A stretch of DNA of 40,944 nucleotides, taken from assembly GCA_903861155.1 (NCBI GenBank), contig CAIOTL010000100.1:1-40944 (forward strand), given 5' to 3'. Both the position numbers and the translations under genes were made by a program. The DNA comes from an uncultured Bacteroidota bacterium. Lineage in GTDB: Bacteria > Bacteroidota > Bacteroidia > Flavobacteriales > Flavobacteriaceae. The notes under the pieces are model-generated. The model worked only from the letters and a program-made list of their open reading frames with translations, had not been told where the DNA came from and made no database searches. Shown here piece after piece: positions 9,049 through 17,961 of the stretch. Each line of letters begins with the position of its first letter. Positions within the stretch are counted from its first letter, which is position 1.

Positions 9049-11460
9049 TTATAATTGGATTTTTATTTCTTTTTGGGTTCCTTTTTGCCAAGAAATCGGA
9101 ATTTCTATCGAGGTTTTATTGGTTTTAAATTTCACTATTTTTCCATCAACCGAAATGGTTTTGCCTTTTATGTTATGGATAATCAAATTGACATTTTTAT
9201 CCGAGGATTCGAAGGTTTTTCCAATTTCCGAATTTAATTTGATAACAACTATTTTGGCATTTGCATTGCCATTAAAATTCAATATTTCATACGCTCCTTT
9301 TTCAAAAGCGTTTGCAGTTAATCCATCGTCATTATATATTTTTCCTGAACTTCTTGCAGTTTTTGTATCAAAATAATAATGCAAATCGAAGTTTTCTAAT
9401 GAATATTTCGATGTATTTTGAATGGTTTTTATCATTGGAATAAAAGCGCCGCCTCTAACAAATACAGGAATGTGATCTTCGACAACAGCAATAGTTGAGG
9501 TTGTTCCGGCCAATTGTTTTTTGTCGGAATTGAAATCAAACCAGTTATTGTTTTTTGGAAAATAAACCGAAGTTGAAGTCAGACCGGCTTTTGTTATTGG
9601 AGTAACTAAGAAATTATTTCCCCAAAGATAGGTTTCGCAAACGGTCAATAATTTCGGATTTTTGGGTTCTTCAAAAAACAACGGACGCATTAACGGCGTT
9701 CCTTTTTGGTTGTTTTCGAAAACCAAGGTGTAATTGTATGGCATCAATTGGTAACGCAATTCAACTTGTTTTTTGGCTTTTTCCCTAGTCACGATGTCTT
9801 TATAAACGGGTTCTGCGGCAACATCTTCGTGGGCGTGCGGACGGAAAACAGGATTAAAAACACCGTATTGTAACCATCGAATGTACAATTCATTGTCGAA
9901 ATAATCGCCTGCAAAACCACCTAAATCCGAGTGCATATAGCTCATTCCTTGCATTCCCATTTGCAACGCAATCTCCATTTGAGATTGCAATCCTCCCCAA
10001 CTTCTGCTCACATCACCAGACCACGGAATCATCCCAAAACGCTGCGAACCCGAATAGCCTGCACGCATCAGGATAAACGGACGCATATTGGGAAATTCTT
10101 TTTGGTAACCATCGGCAATTAATTTTGCCCAGTTTTGTCCATAAACATTGTGAATTTCATCGGCTTTTCCGCCAGCGGTTATGGCTTCTGATGGAAATAC
10201 TTCGGGTTCACCCAAATCTCCCCAAAGTCCGCCAACGCCTTGATTAATCAGGTTTTTGTAAATATTCCAAAACCAATTTTTCCCTTCCGGTTTGAAAATG
10301 TCGATGATTCCCGTGTTTCCAAAATAGAAATCATACGTAAAAGGCTTACCGTTTTTATCGACAGCCAAGATTTTTTTATCGACCGCTTCCTGCCATTTGC
10401 TCGAGGTTGTCAGTACAAAAGGTTCGGTTATCAGGACAGTTTTTATGCCTTTGGCATTCAAATCGGCGATCATTTTCGTTGGATTTTGAAATTTGTCTTT
10501 GTCCCAATCCAAGTTTCCCATGGTTCCTTGAATGGTTTTTCCAAACCAATATAAATCCAGAATAACCGCATCGACAGGGATTTTGTCTTCCTCAAATTTC
10601 TTGATGGTTTTCTCTACTTCCTCCTGCGAATGATAGCCAAAACGACTCGAGAAATTCCCCAAAGTCCATCGCGCTGGCAAAGGTTGTTTTCCGGTTAAAT
10701 CGGTATAATTCGAAATCAAATCGGTCCAAGAATCGCCCACAATTACTTGGTACGTTTTTCTGCCAGAAATAGTTTCATACGCCAAAGTATTGTTTTTTTT
10801 ACTGTCTAAATCCAAGTAGCCAATAACGGAATTGTCAAAATGAACGGCATACATTTTCGACGATAAAACCATCGGAATACAGAAATTCATCAGGTCGGCA
10901 TTGGTTTCATAGCCGTAATGAGCACGGTTGTATAATGCTAATTTATTGCCTCGACGATTCATTCCCAAAGCGCGAGCTCCACCGCCATACAACATTTCAT
11001 CCGATGAAATGTTGAATTGAATTACCTCGGTAGAATCGGCTTTAATGTTGCCCTTTACATTTTCTAACGGAATGTGTTTTTGTTTGAAATAACCTGATTT
11101 TTCGGAGAGAATTAAATTGTTTTTTTTGTCAAAAAATTTAATTTGAAAAGGATTATGAACAACCTCAATAGTTAAATTTATCGAAGAGATTTTCGATGAA
11201 TTATCAGAAAATTGACCATCATAAAGAATTCCTTCGTCTTTTAATATTACAGATTGCGACTCAATATTATTAATTTGTCCATTTGGAATAAATTGTACTT
11301 CGGCTATTTTATCAGTCTTGAATTTAAAAAAATAAATCCCGTCAGAAGTTTTTATTTCTAATCCCTCTGTTTTTAAATCTTGCGAAATAAATTTCCTATT
11401 TGCATTTTGAGCAAAGGAAAATGAAGTTATAAAGAGTAATAAAAATAATTTTTTCATCAT
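9049..11460 (-). CDS. GH31 family alpha-glucosidase
   Basis: Signal peptide MMKKLFLLLFITSFSFA; DAVILDLYWFG, GLWGDLGEPE (nucleophile region), PWSGDVSRSWGGL (acid/base region), YMHSDLGGF. Confidence 0.9.
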   Translation of the reverse strand: MMKKLFLLLFITSFSFAQNANRKFISQDLKTEGLEIKTSDGIYFFKFKTDKIAEVQFIPNGQINNIESQSVILKDEGILYDGQFSDNSSKISSINLTIEVVHNPFQIKFFDKKNNLILSEKSGYFKQKHIPLENVKGNIKADSTEVIQFNISSDEMLYGGGARALGMNRRGNKLALYNRAHYGYETNADLMNFCIPMVLSSKMYAVHFDNSVIGYLDLDSKKNNTLAYETISGRKTYQVIVGDSWTDLISNYTDLTGKQPLPARWTLGNFSSRFGYHSQEEVEKTIKKFEEDKIPVDAVILDLYWFGKTIQGTMGNLDWDKDKFQNPTKMIADLNAKGIKTVLITEPFVLTTSSKWQEAVDKKILAVDKNGKPFTYDFYFGNTGIIDIFKPEGKNWFWNIYKNLINQGVGGLWGDLGEPEVFPSEAITAGGKADEIHNVYGQNWAKLIADGYQKEFPNMRPFILMRAGYSGSQRFGMIPWSGDVSRSWGGLQSQMEIALQMGMQGMSYMHSDLGGFAGDYFDNELYIRWLQYGVFNPVFRPHAHEDVAAEPVYKDIVTREKAKKQVELRYQLMPYNYTLVFENNQKGTPLMRPLFFEEPKNPKLLTVCETYLWGNNFLVTPITKAGLTSTSVYFPKNNNWFDFNSDKKQLAGTTSTIAVVEDHIPVFVRGGAFIPMIKTIQNTSKYSLENFDLHYYFDTKTARSSGKIYNDDGLTANAFEKGAYEILNFNGNANAKIVVIKLNSEIGKTFESSDKNVNLIIHNIKGKTISVDGKIVKFKTNKTSIEIPISWQKGTQKEIKIQL

Positions 11461-11488
11461 CTGTTGTTTTATACCTATAGGGTTTGTT

Positions 11489-13324
11489 TTAATTATTCAA
11501 TTCTAATATCAAAACCGATTTTGGTTCCAAAGTAATTTCCTTGGTTACGTCGATTGTTTGTCCCGTGATAACATCCTTTCCGGTTTTGTAATTCCCGATG
11601 TTTTCCTGAAAACGATGCGTGTTTATGGTTCGGGTTTCGTTGCTGTTGTTGATTAAAACCATCACGCTTCCTGCTGAATCATAACGAAAATATACATAAA
11701 CATTGTTCTCGGGAATGTAATGCGTCATTTTTCCAAAATGAACCGCCGATTTGTTTTTTCTCCAATGGAACAATTTGGAGGTGAAGTCGAAATATTCATT
11801 TTGCATTTCGGTTCTTCCTTCTTTGGTAAACGCATTATTGGAATCTCCCTCCCATCCGCCGGGAAAATCTTGACGAATATCTTCATCACTTTTATCTTTG
11901 TTTCCCGCCATTCCTATCTCGGAACCATAATACAACTGGGGAATTCCTCGAACAGTAGCTAAAATTGCCATCGTCATTTTGTATTTTCGAATGTCGTTGT
12001 TATAAACGTGGTTTACGCGATGCGTGTCGTGGTTTTCGGCGAAAATCAACAAATTATTTACATTTGGATACAGAAAATCATTCGCAAAATTATCATAGAT
12101 TTTTTCCATTCCTCTTCCCCAGCCGCCTTCATCTTCATTAAAAATAGACAAAAGTTCATCCGATAAAATGAAATCCATCAAGCTTGGTAAATTGGAATTG
12201 AAATTTTGGATTTTACCTATTGGGCTGTCTTTTTGCCAATAGGAAAGTTGAGCTTGGCTTCGCATGGAAATTTCACCTACAATATTGAAATTGGGGTATT
12301 CATCGGTGATGGATTTTGTCCATTTTGCGATTGCGTTTGGCTCAGCATAATTGTATGTATCGACTCTAAAACCATCTAAATTGGCATATTCAATCCACCA
12401 TATCGCGTTTTGAGTGAGATAATTCAAAACCAAAGGATTTCTTTGGTTCAAATCGGGCATCAAAGGCACAAACCAACCGTCGAAACAGGTTTTGGTGTCA
12501 ATTTTTGATGCGTGAATATCGTGGACAAGGGTTCTTTTATGATTGGTTTGGGTATAATTTTCGAATTGGTTTATCCAGTTATGTGTTGGTAAATCTTTGA
12601 TCATCCAATGTTCCAAACCCCAATGATTTGTTACATAATCTAGCACCAATTTCATATTTTTTTTGTGCATTTCCGATGCCAATCGAACATAATCCTCATT
12701 GGTTCCATAACGCGGATCGATTTTGTAAACGTCAGATTGTCCGTAAGTGTGATAGGAATGATGTGCGTCATTATCTTCGCAAAGAGGCGTAATCCATAGG
12801 GTTGTTGCTCCCAGTTCTTGGAAATAATCCAGATGATTCATGATGCCTTGAATGTCGCCACCATGTCTTCCTCCGGGAGATTCTCGATTGTATTTTTCTG
12901 TAGTTGAAGCATCGCCGTCGTTGTTCGGATTTCCGTTCGAAAAACGATCTGGCATCAGCAAATACATCATATCTGAGGCGTCATAACTTTTACGTTGCGC
13001 CGAATTTTCTCTTCTCTGTTTTAGAGTATATTTTTTGGTAAATATTACCTTCTCTTTTTCTTTGAAAATTAGGAAAAAGTCTTTTGGCGGAATATTTTTG
13101 GTATTGATGGTGACAAAAATGTAATTTGGATTTTCTGTTCTTTGAACATTTGTAATAGGGATCGAATTAGAAACCGAAATTTGGTATTTGGCTATGTTCT
13201 TGCCGTAAATCATAATTTGCAACTCGGGATTATGCATTTCGGCGTACCAAAATGGAGGTTCAACTCTATTGATTTGTGCAAACATCGTCGTTGTTATTAG
13301 GAGAAATAAAAATAGTTTTTTCAT
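11489..13324 (-). CDS. GH13 neopullulanase/cyclomaltodextrinase-like protein (SusA-like)
   Basis: N-terminal cyclomaltodextrinase-type beta domain (INRVEPPFWYAEMHNPELQIMIYGKN), then GH13 motifs LVLDYVTNH, DGFRVDTYNY, IVGEISM, FAENHDTHR. Confidence 0.88.
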   Translation of the reverse strand: MKKLFLFLLITTTMFAQINRVEPPFWYAEMHNPELQIMIYGKNIAKYQISVSNSIPITNVQRTENPNYIFVTINTKNIPPKDFFLIFKEKEKVIFTKKYTLKQRRENSAQRKSYDASDMMYLLMPDRFSNGNPNNDGDASTTEKYNRESPGGRHGGDIQGIMNHLDYFQELGATTLWITPLCEDNDAHHSYHTYGQSDVYKIDPRYGTNEDYVRLASEMHKKNMKLVLDYVTNHWGLEHWMIKDLPTHNWINQFENYTQTNHKRTLVHDIHASKIDTKTCFDGWFVPLMPDLNQRNPLVLNYLTQNAIWWIEYANLDGFRVDTYNYAEPNAIAKWTKSITDEYPNFNIVGEISMRSQAQLSYWQKDSPIGKIQNFNSNLPSLMDFILSDELLSIFNEDEGGWGRGMEKIYDNFANDFLYPNVNNLLIFAENHDTHRVNHVYNNDIRKYKMTMAILATVRGIPQLYYGSEIGMAGNKDKSDEDIRQDFPGGWEGDSNNAFTKEGRTEMQNEYFDFTSKLFHWRKNKSAVHFGKMTHYIPENNVYVYFRYDSAGSVMVLINNSNETRTINTHRFQENIGNYKTGKDVITGQTIDVTKEITLEPKSVLILELNN

Positions 13325-13340
13325 TTTATATTATACAACT

Positions 13341-13375
13341 AAATCCTGACAGGTTTTTTAAATCTGTCAGGATTT
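13341..13375. repeat. Palindromic intercistronic element (12-bp perfect arms), terminator-like on the + strand
   Basis: AAATCCTGACAG-gttttttaaat-CTGTCAGGATTT followed by TTT; sits between two minus-strand genes of the same cluster. Confidence 0.7.
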
Positions 13376-13397
13376 TTTGAAATTCAATTTATAAATC

Positions 13398-15704
13398 TTA
13401 AACCGTCACCAAACTATTTGGTTCCACCGAAACCGCGTTGTTATTTATGAAAACAGTCAATTCTTTTGAGCCTTCGAGAGATAATTGAGTTTCTTTATGG
13501 GTAATGGCAACTTTCAAAATTTGGCTTCTGAAATTAATTTTAAAGGAATAACCCGTCCATTCTTTTGGGATTTTTGGAGAAAAATGTAAGGTGTCGTTTT
13601 TCACACGCATTCCTCCAAAACCTTCAACAATACTCATCCAAGTTCCCGCCATCGAGGTGATGTGGCATCCTTCTTCGACTTCTTTATTGTAGTCGTCAAG
13701 ATCCAAACGAGAAGTTCTTAAATAAAAAGTATAGGCCATATCCATTTTGTCCAATTTAGCCGCTTGAATCGAATGCACGCAAGGTGAAAGAGAACTTTCG
13801 TGAACTGTAAACGGTTCGTAAAAATCGAAGTGTTTTTGCAATTGCTCAGTCGTAAAATGATCTTCAAAGAAGTAAAAACCTTGTAAAGTATCGGCTTGCT
13901 TGATGTAAGGCGAACGCAAGATTCTGTCCCAAGACCATTTCTGGTTAATTGGCCGTTGGCTTTTGTCCAAATCTTTCACGAGAACCAAATCTTTGTCCAA
14001 GAATCCGTCTTGTTGCAAATAAATCCCCAATTCTTCTGATTTTGGAAAGTACATATTGCCGGAAACTTTTTTCCAATCCTGAAGTTCAGTATCCGATAAT
14101 TTTACTTTTTCAATGATTCTTTTATGGTCAGATGGATATTCCAACGACACTTTTTGGATTTGCTCGTAAGCATAATCAATGCACCATTTCGCAATATAAT
14201 TGGTATAGAAATTATTGTTTACGTTGTTTTCGTATTCGTTTGGTCCGGTAACTCCCAAGATCACGAATTGGTTTTTGTCTTTCGAAAAATTGGCTCTTTG
14301 ATGCCAAAAACGCGCAATTCCGATTAATACTTCTAACCCTTTTTCAGGAATATAAGAATAATCGCCAGTGAAACGATGGTAATTGAAAATCGCAAAAGCA
14401 ATCGCTCCATTTCTGTGAATTTCTTCGTGGGTGATTTCCCATTCGTTATGACATTCTTCTCCATTCATTGTCACCATTGGATATAAAGCAGCTCCATTTT
14501 TGAAACCAAGATTATTCTTGGCGTTTTCAATCGCTTTGTCCAGTTGATTGTAGCGATAGGTCAGTAAATTTCGGGCCACTTGCTGGTCTTTAGTTGCCAT
14601 ATAAAAGGGTATGCAATAGGCTTCAGTATCCCAATAGGTAGAACCACCATATTTTTCACCGGTGAAACCTTTTGGACCAATATTCAAACGAGAATCCTTG
14701 CCAGAATAAGTCTGGTTCAGTTGAAATATATTGAAACGAATACCTTGTTGCGCTTTCACGTCGCCATCAATGGTAATATCCGACATTTCCCAAATTTTTG
14801 CCCAAGCTTCAATTTGTTCGGCAAGTAATTGGTCATATCCTTTTGACAATGCATCTTTAATCACTCTTTCGGCTCCAGAAATGGTGTCGTCATGATTCAA
14901 GGAAATGGTATAACCACCTATTTTTTGAATGGAAGATTTTTGCCCTTTCGCAATAATAACATCGTATACAAATTGAATTTTATTGGTGCCAGTTTTAATG
15001 TTTGATTGTGAGATATTACCATTTTTGCCATTTACCAAAATACTATTTTGCATAAAAGTCGTCACCTTAAAATGGGTTTTAAAAGTTTGAGCAGTTACGA
15101 AAGCTTCATTTCCAGCTCTTTTAATTTCTAAAGGTTCCCAAAATTTTTCTTCCCAGTTGGCATCTTCGTTGGTTACGCCAGCATCAATATAGGGTTTGTA
15201 AACAATTTTCGTATCTTTGTTTATAGCTGTAATTTCATAGTTAATGACTCCTACTTCGTCTAAATTCATACAAAGGAAACGACGAATATTTACAGAAATT
15301 TCGGTTCCGTTTTGCAAAGTAGCTTCAAAAGAACGGTTGTACCAACCTTCTTTCATATTCAACTCGCGACGGAAGTTTTTTACTTTGACACAAGCATTTA
15401 AATCAAGGTTTTCACCGTTAATTTCGATTTCGATTCCGATCCAGTTTGGAGCGTTCAGGACTTTGGCAAAATATTTTGGATAGCCATTTTTCCACCAACC
15501 TACTCTCGTTTTGTCAGGATAATAAATTCCTGCGATATAACTTCCCTGAAAAGTTTCTCCTGTGTAATTTTCCTCAAAATTCGCGCGTTGTCCCATGGCA
15601 CCGTTGCCGATACTGAAAAGACTTTCGGACGATTTTACGCTCTCTACATCAAATCCTTCTTCAATGATGGACCAATTGTCTGGCTTTATATAATCTTGGT
15701 TCAT
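13398..15704 (-). CDS. GH65 family glycoside phosphorylase (maltose/kojibiose phosphorylase type)
   Basis: GH65 signatures: GNGAMGQRANFEE, KYGGSTYWDTEAYCIPFYM, FVILGVTGPNEYENNVNNNFYTN, HESSLSPCVHSIQAAKL. Adjacent to beta-phosphoglucomutase. Confidence 0.9.
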   Translation of the reverse strand: MNQDYIKPDNWSIIEEGFDVESVKSSESLFSIGNGAMGQRANFEENYTGETFQGSYIAGIYYPDKTRVGWWKNGYPKYFAKVLNAPNWIGIEIEINGENLDLNACVKVKNFRRELNMKEGWYNRSFEATLQNGTEISVNIRRFLCMNLDEVGVINYEITAINKDTKIVYKPYIDAGVTNEDANWEEKFWEPLEIKRAGNEAFVTAQTFKTHFKVTTFMQNSILVNGKNGNISQSNIKTGTNKIQFVYDVIIAKGQKSSIQKIGGYTISLNHDDTISGAERVIKDALSKGYDQLLAEQIEAWAKIWEMSDITIDGDVKAQQGIRFNIFQLNQTYSGKDSRLNIGPKGFTGEKYGGSTYWDTEAYCIPFYMATKDQQVARNLLTYRYNQLDKAIENAKNNLGFKNGAALYPMVTMNGEECHNEWEITHEEIHRNGAIAFAIFNYHRFTGDYSYIPEKGLEVLIGIARFWHQRANFSKDKNQFVILGVTGPNEYENNVNNNFYTNYIAKWCIDYAYEQIQKVSLEYPSDHKRIIEKVKLSDTELQDWKKVSGNMYFPKSEELGIYLQQDGFLDKDLVLVKDLDKSQRPINQKWSWDRILRSPYIKQADTLQGFYFFEDHFTTEQLQKHFDFYEPFTVHESSLSPCVHSIQAAKLDKMDMAYTFYLRTSRLDLDDYNKEVEEGCHITSMAGTWMSIVEGFGGMRVKNDTLHFSPKIPKEWTGYSFKINFRSQILKVAITHKETQLSLEGSKELTVFINNNAVSVEPNSLVTV

Positions 15705-15729
15705 TCTTCCTTTTTTTTCTATTCGTTTA

Positions 15730-16386
15730 TTATCCTTTAATCAAAGCATCGATAAAACTTTTATCAATATGTGTAAAATCTTTAAATATGTATTTTGCTT
15801 CGTGCAATGTTGTTGCTTCGCCAATACCCACACTAATCATTCCTCCAATATTTGCGGCTTGAATTCCTGCAACTGAATCTTCGAAAACTATCGAATCTTC
15901 TTGTGTTGCGCCCAATAATTTTGCTGCTATCAGGAAAACTTCGGGATCAGGTTTTGCATTCGAAACATCATTTCCGTCAACAATGGCATCAAAATAAGCT
16001 AGTGTTCCTGTTTTTTCGAGAATAGGTCTAGCGTTCTTACTCGCCGAACCCAATGCTATTAATTGATTTTGTTCTTTCAAATATTTTAAAATTGGCATAA
16101 CGCCAGGTAGGATTTCGCTTTCGTCCATATCGACTAAATAGGACAAATAATTTTCGTTTTTCTCAAAAAGCCATTTGTTTTTGTCTTCTTGAGAAGCTTC
16201 CACTTTTCCTAATCCTAAAATAATATCGAGTGAGCGAACGCGACTCACACCTTTTAATAATTCGTTATGTTCGTGTGTAAATTCGATTCCTAATTGATTG
16301 GCTATTTTTAGCCAAGCTAGATAATGGTATTTCGCCGTATCGACAATTACGCCGTCAAGGTCGAATATAAATGCTTTTGTATTCAT
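15730..16386 (-). CDS. pgmB: Beta-phosphoglucomutase
   Basis: HAD family: AFIFDLDGVIVDTAKYHYLAW, GVSRVRSLDIIL, ALGSASKNA, DAIVDGNDVSNAKPDPEVF, IVFEDSVAGIQAA; next to GH65 phosphorylase. Confidence 0.93.
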   Translation of the reverse strand: MNTKAFIFDLDGVIVDTAKYHYLAWLKIANQLGIEFTHEHNELLKGVSRVRSLDIILGLGKVEASQEDKNKWLFEKNENYLSYLVDMDESEILPGVMPILKYLKEQNQLIALGSASKNARPILEKTGTLAYFDAIVDGNDVSNAKPDPEVFLIAAKLLGATQEDSIVFEDSVAGIQAANIGGMISVGIGEATTLHEAKYIFKDFTHIDKSFIDALIKG

Positions 16387-16398
16387 TAATTTTAATAT

Positions 16399-17790
16399 TT
16401 ATTCTGTTTTTTCTTTTATTGAGAAGACAGCAATTCCTGCAATTATTAGCGAAACGCCCGCTAGAACTAGCATTAAAATAGCATTTCCTGTGAAAAGTCC
16501 CTTATCGGATGGTTCAAAGCATTTTACATTAGCATCATTATAAAAGATAGCTCCTTTTTTTACTCCTAAAATAATTCCTCCTAATGCACCAGCTGCAATT
16601 TGTGGAAGGGTTATAGTTCCGTTAAATAATCCCATATAGACTCCCATTTTATCAGCAGGCAATGAACTTGAAAGCATTGCATACGGTATTGCTAAAATAG
16701 CAGCCCAAGCAACTCCAACTCCTACCATAGAGAAAAACAAAGAATATTTATCTTGAAAAAAATACATTGAAATCAAACCAATTCCACCAAAAAGTAAAGA
16801 ATAACTATAGGTTTTTTTTCGACCAATAGCTTTAGCAATAGTTGGAATTGAAAGCGCAAACAAAGCAGCAATTGCACTATAAAAACCAAATAAAACGCCT
16901 GACCAATCCCCTGCGTCATTAAAAGCTTGAGAATGAGGATCGCTAGCGGCAGTTCCCCAAATATGATTAGCAATTCCTCTGGTTGTATATACCCACATTA
17001 AAAATAATGCAAACCAGGAAAAGAATTGTATTAGTCCTAATTGCCAAAATATTTTTGGAGCATTTTTTAATAACTCAAGGAAATTTGTTTTTTCTTTAAC
17101 TTCAGTAATGTTAAAATCAATGTCATTATATTCAGCATGCTCTTTTGGAGGATATTCTTTAGTTCTTATTACTGTCCATAGCACACTCAATAATAAAATA
17201 GTTCCTCCAATGTAAAATGACCAAATTACAGAATCGGCAACTTTTTGTCCTATTGCAGGAGTGTTTGAAAAAAGGTTGAATTTAACTAAGGCCCAAGGTA
17301 GCAAAGAACCAAATACAGCACCAAAATTAATTAAGGCACTTTGTAATGAATACCCAAGGTTTTTTTGTTCATCATTTACCATGTCACCAACTAAGGCCCT
17401 AAAAGGTTGCATAGTAATATTAAAGGACGTGTCCATTAATAATAGCATCACAGCTCCAAAGATTAAAATAGGAAGTATGTTTGCAAAATTGCCTGAATTT
17501 GGCATAAAGAACATTGCCAAAGCGGACATTATCGAGCCAATTAAAATAAACGGAATTCGTCTTCCGAGACGTGTCCATGTTTTATCGCTTGAAAGTCCAA
17601 TGATGGGTTGAACGATTGTGCCTGCTATAGGGGCTGCTAACCAAAAATAATTGATTTTATCAACATGAGCGCCTAGGGCCTCCAATATTCTGCTGGTATT
17701 ACCATTTTGTAGTGAATATCCAATCTGTACTCCCAGGAATCCAAAGCTTAGATTCCAGATTTGCCAAAAACTTAATTTGGGTTTTTTCAT
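16399..17790 (-). CDS. MFS transporter, maltose/sugar symporter type (SLC45/GPH-like)
   Basis: Multi-TM protein with PIAGTIVQPIIGLSSDKTWTRLGRRIPFILIG; start placed at MKKPKLSFWQIWNLSFGFLG, 15 codons inside the supplied ORF. Head of the minus-strand cluster. Confidence 0.85.
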   Translation of the reverse strand: MKKPKLSFWQIWNLSFGFLGVQIGYSLQNGNTSRILEALGAHVDKINYFWLAAPIAGTIVQPIIGLSSDKTWTRLGRRIPFILIGSIMSALAMFFMPNSGNFANILPILIFGAVMLLLMDTSFNITMQPFRALVGDMVNDEQKNLGYSLQSALINFGAVFGSLLPWALVKFNLFSNTPAIGQKVADSVIWSFYIGGTILLLSVLWTVIRTKEYPPKEHAEYNDIDFNITEVKEKTNFLELLKNAPKIFWQLGLIQFFSWFALFLMWVYTTRGIANHIWGTAASDPHSQAFNDAGDWSGVLFGFYSAIAALFALSIPTIAKAIGRKKTYSYSLLFGGIGLISMYFFQDKYSLFFSMVGVGVAWAAILAIPYAMLSSSLPADKMGVYMGLFNGTITLPQIAAGALGGIILGVKKGAIFYNDANVKCFEPSDKGLFTGNAILMLVLAGVSLIIAGIAVFSIKEKTE

Positions 17791-17849
17791 TATCGTATAT
17801 TGTTTTAAATGTACGATAAGCGCCTTGCTTATCAAAACTTAACTTATTT

Positions 17850-17866
17850 TTCGAAGTAAAAGTAAA
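17850..17866 (+). promoter_or_regulatory. Candidate regulatory site TTCGAAGTAAAAGTAAA upstream of MFS/pgmB/GH65 cluster
   Basis: Matches 19169-19185 with one mismatch; flanked by inverted repeat TCAAAACTT (17832-17840) / AAGTTTTGA (17866-17874). Confidence 0.5.
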
Positions 17867-17961
17867 AGTTTTGAATTGTGTAAATATAGAAAACAATTTA
17901 GAATTAATTGAATTATCTCTAACTATAACGTAATAGTGTGAATAAATAAATTATTTTGTGG

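Noticed and set aside
9055-10554. Plus-strand ORFs antisense to the GH31 gene (9055..9237, 9119..9376, 9931..10122, 10240..10554)
   Set aside because: Short, low-complexity antisense frames fully inside a confidently assigned CDS.
17699-17896. 65-aa ORF overlapping the MFS start region (MFSIFTQFKTFTFTSKNKL...)
   Set aside because: Overlaps the MFS leader and N-terminus in another frame; no independent support.
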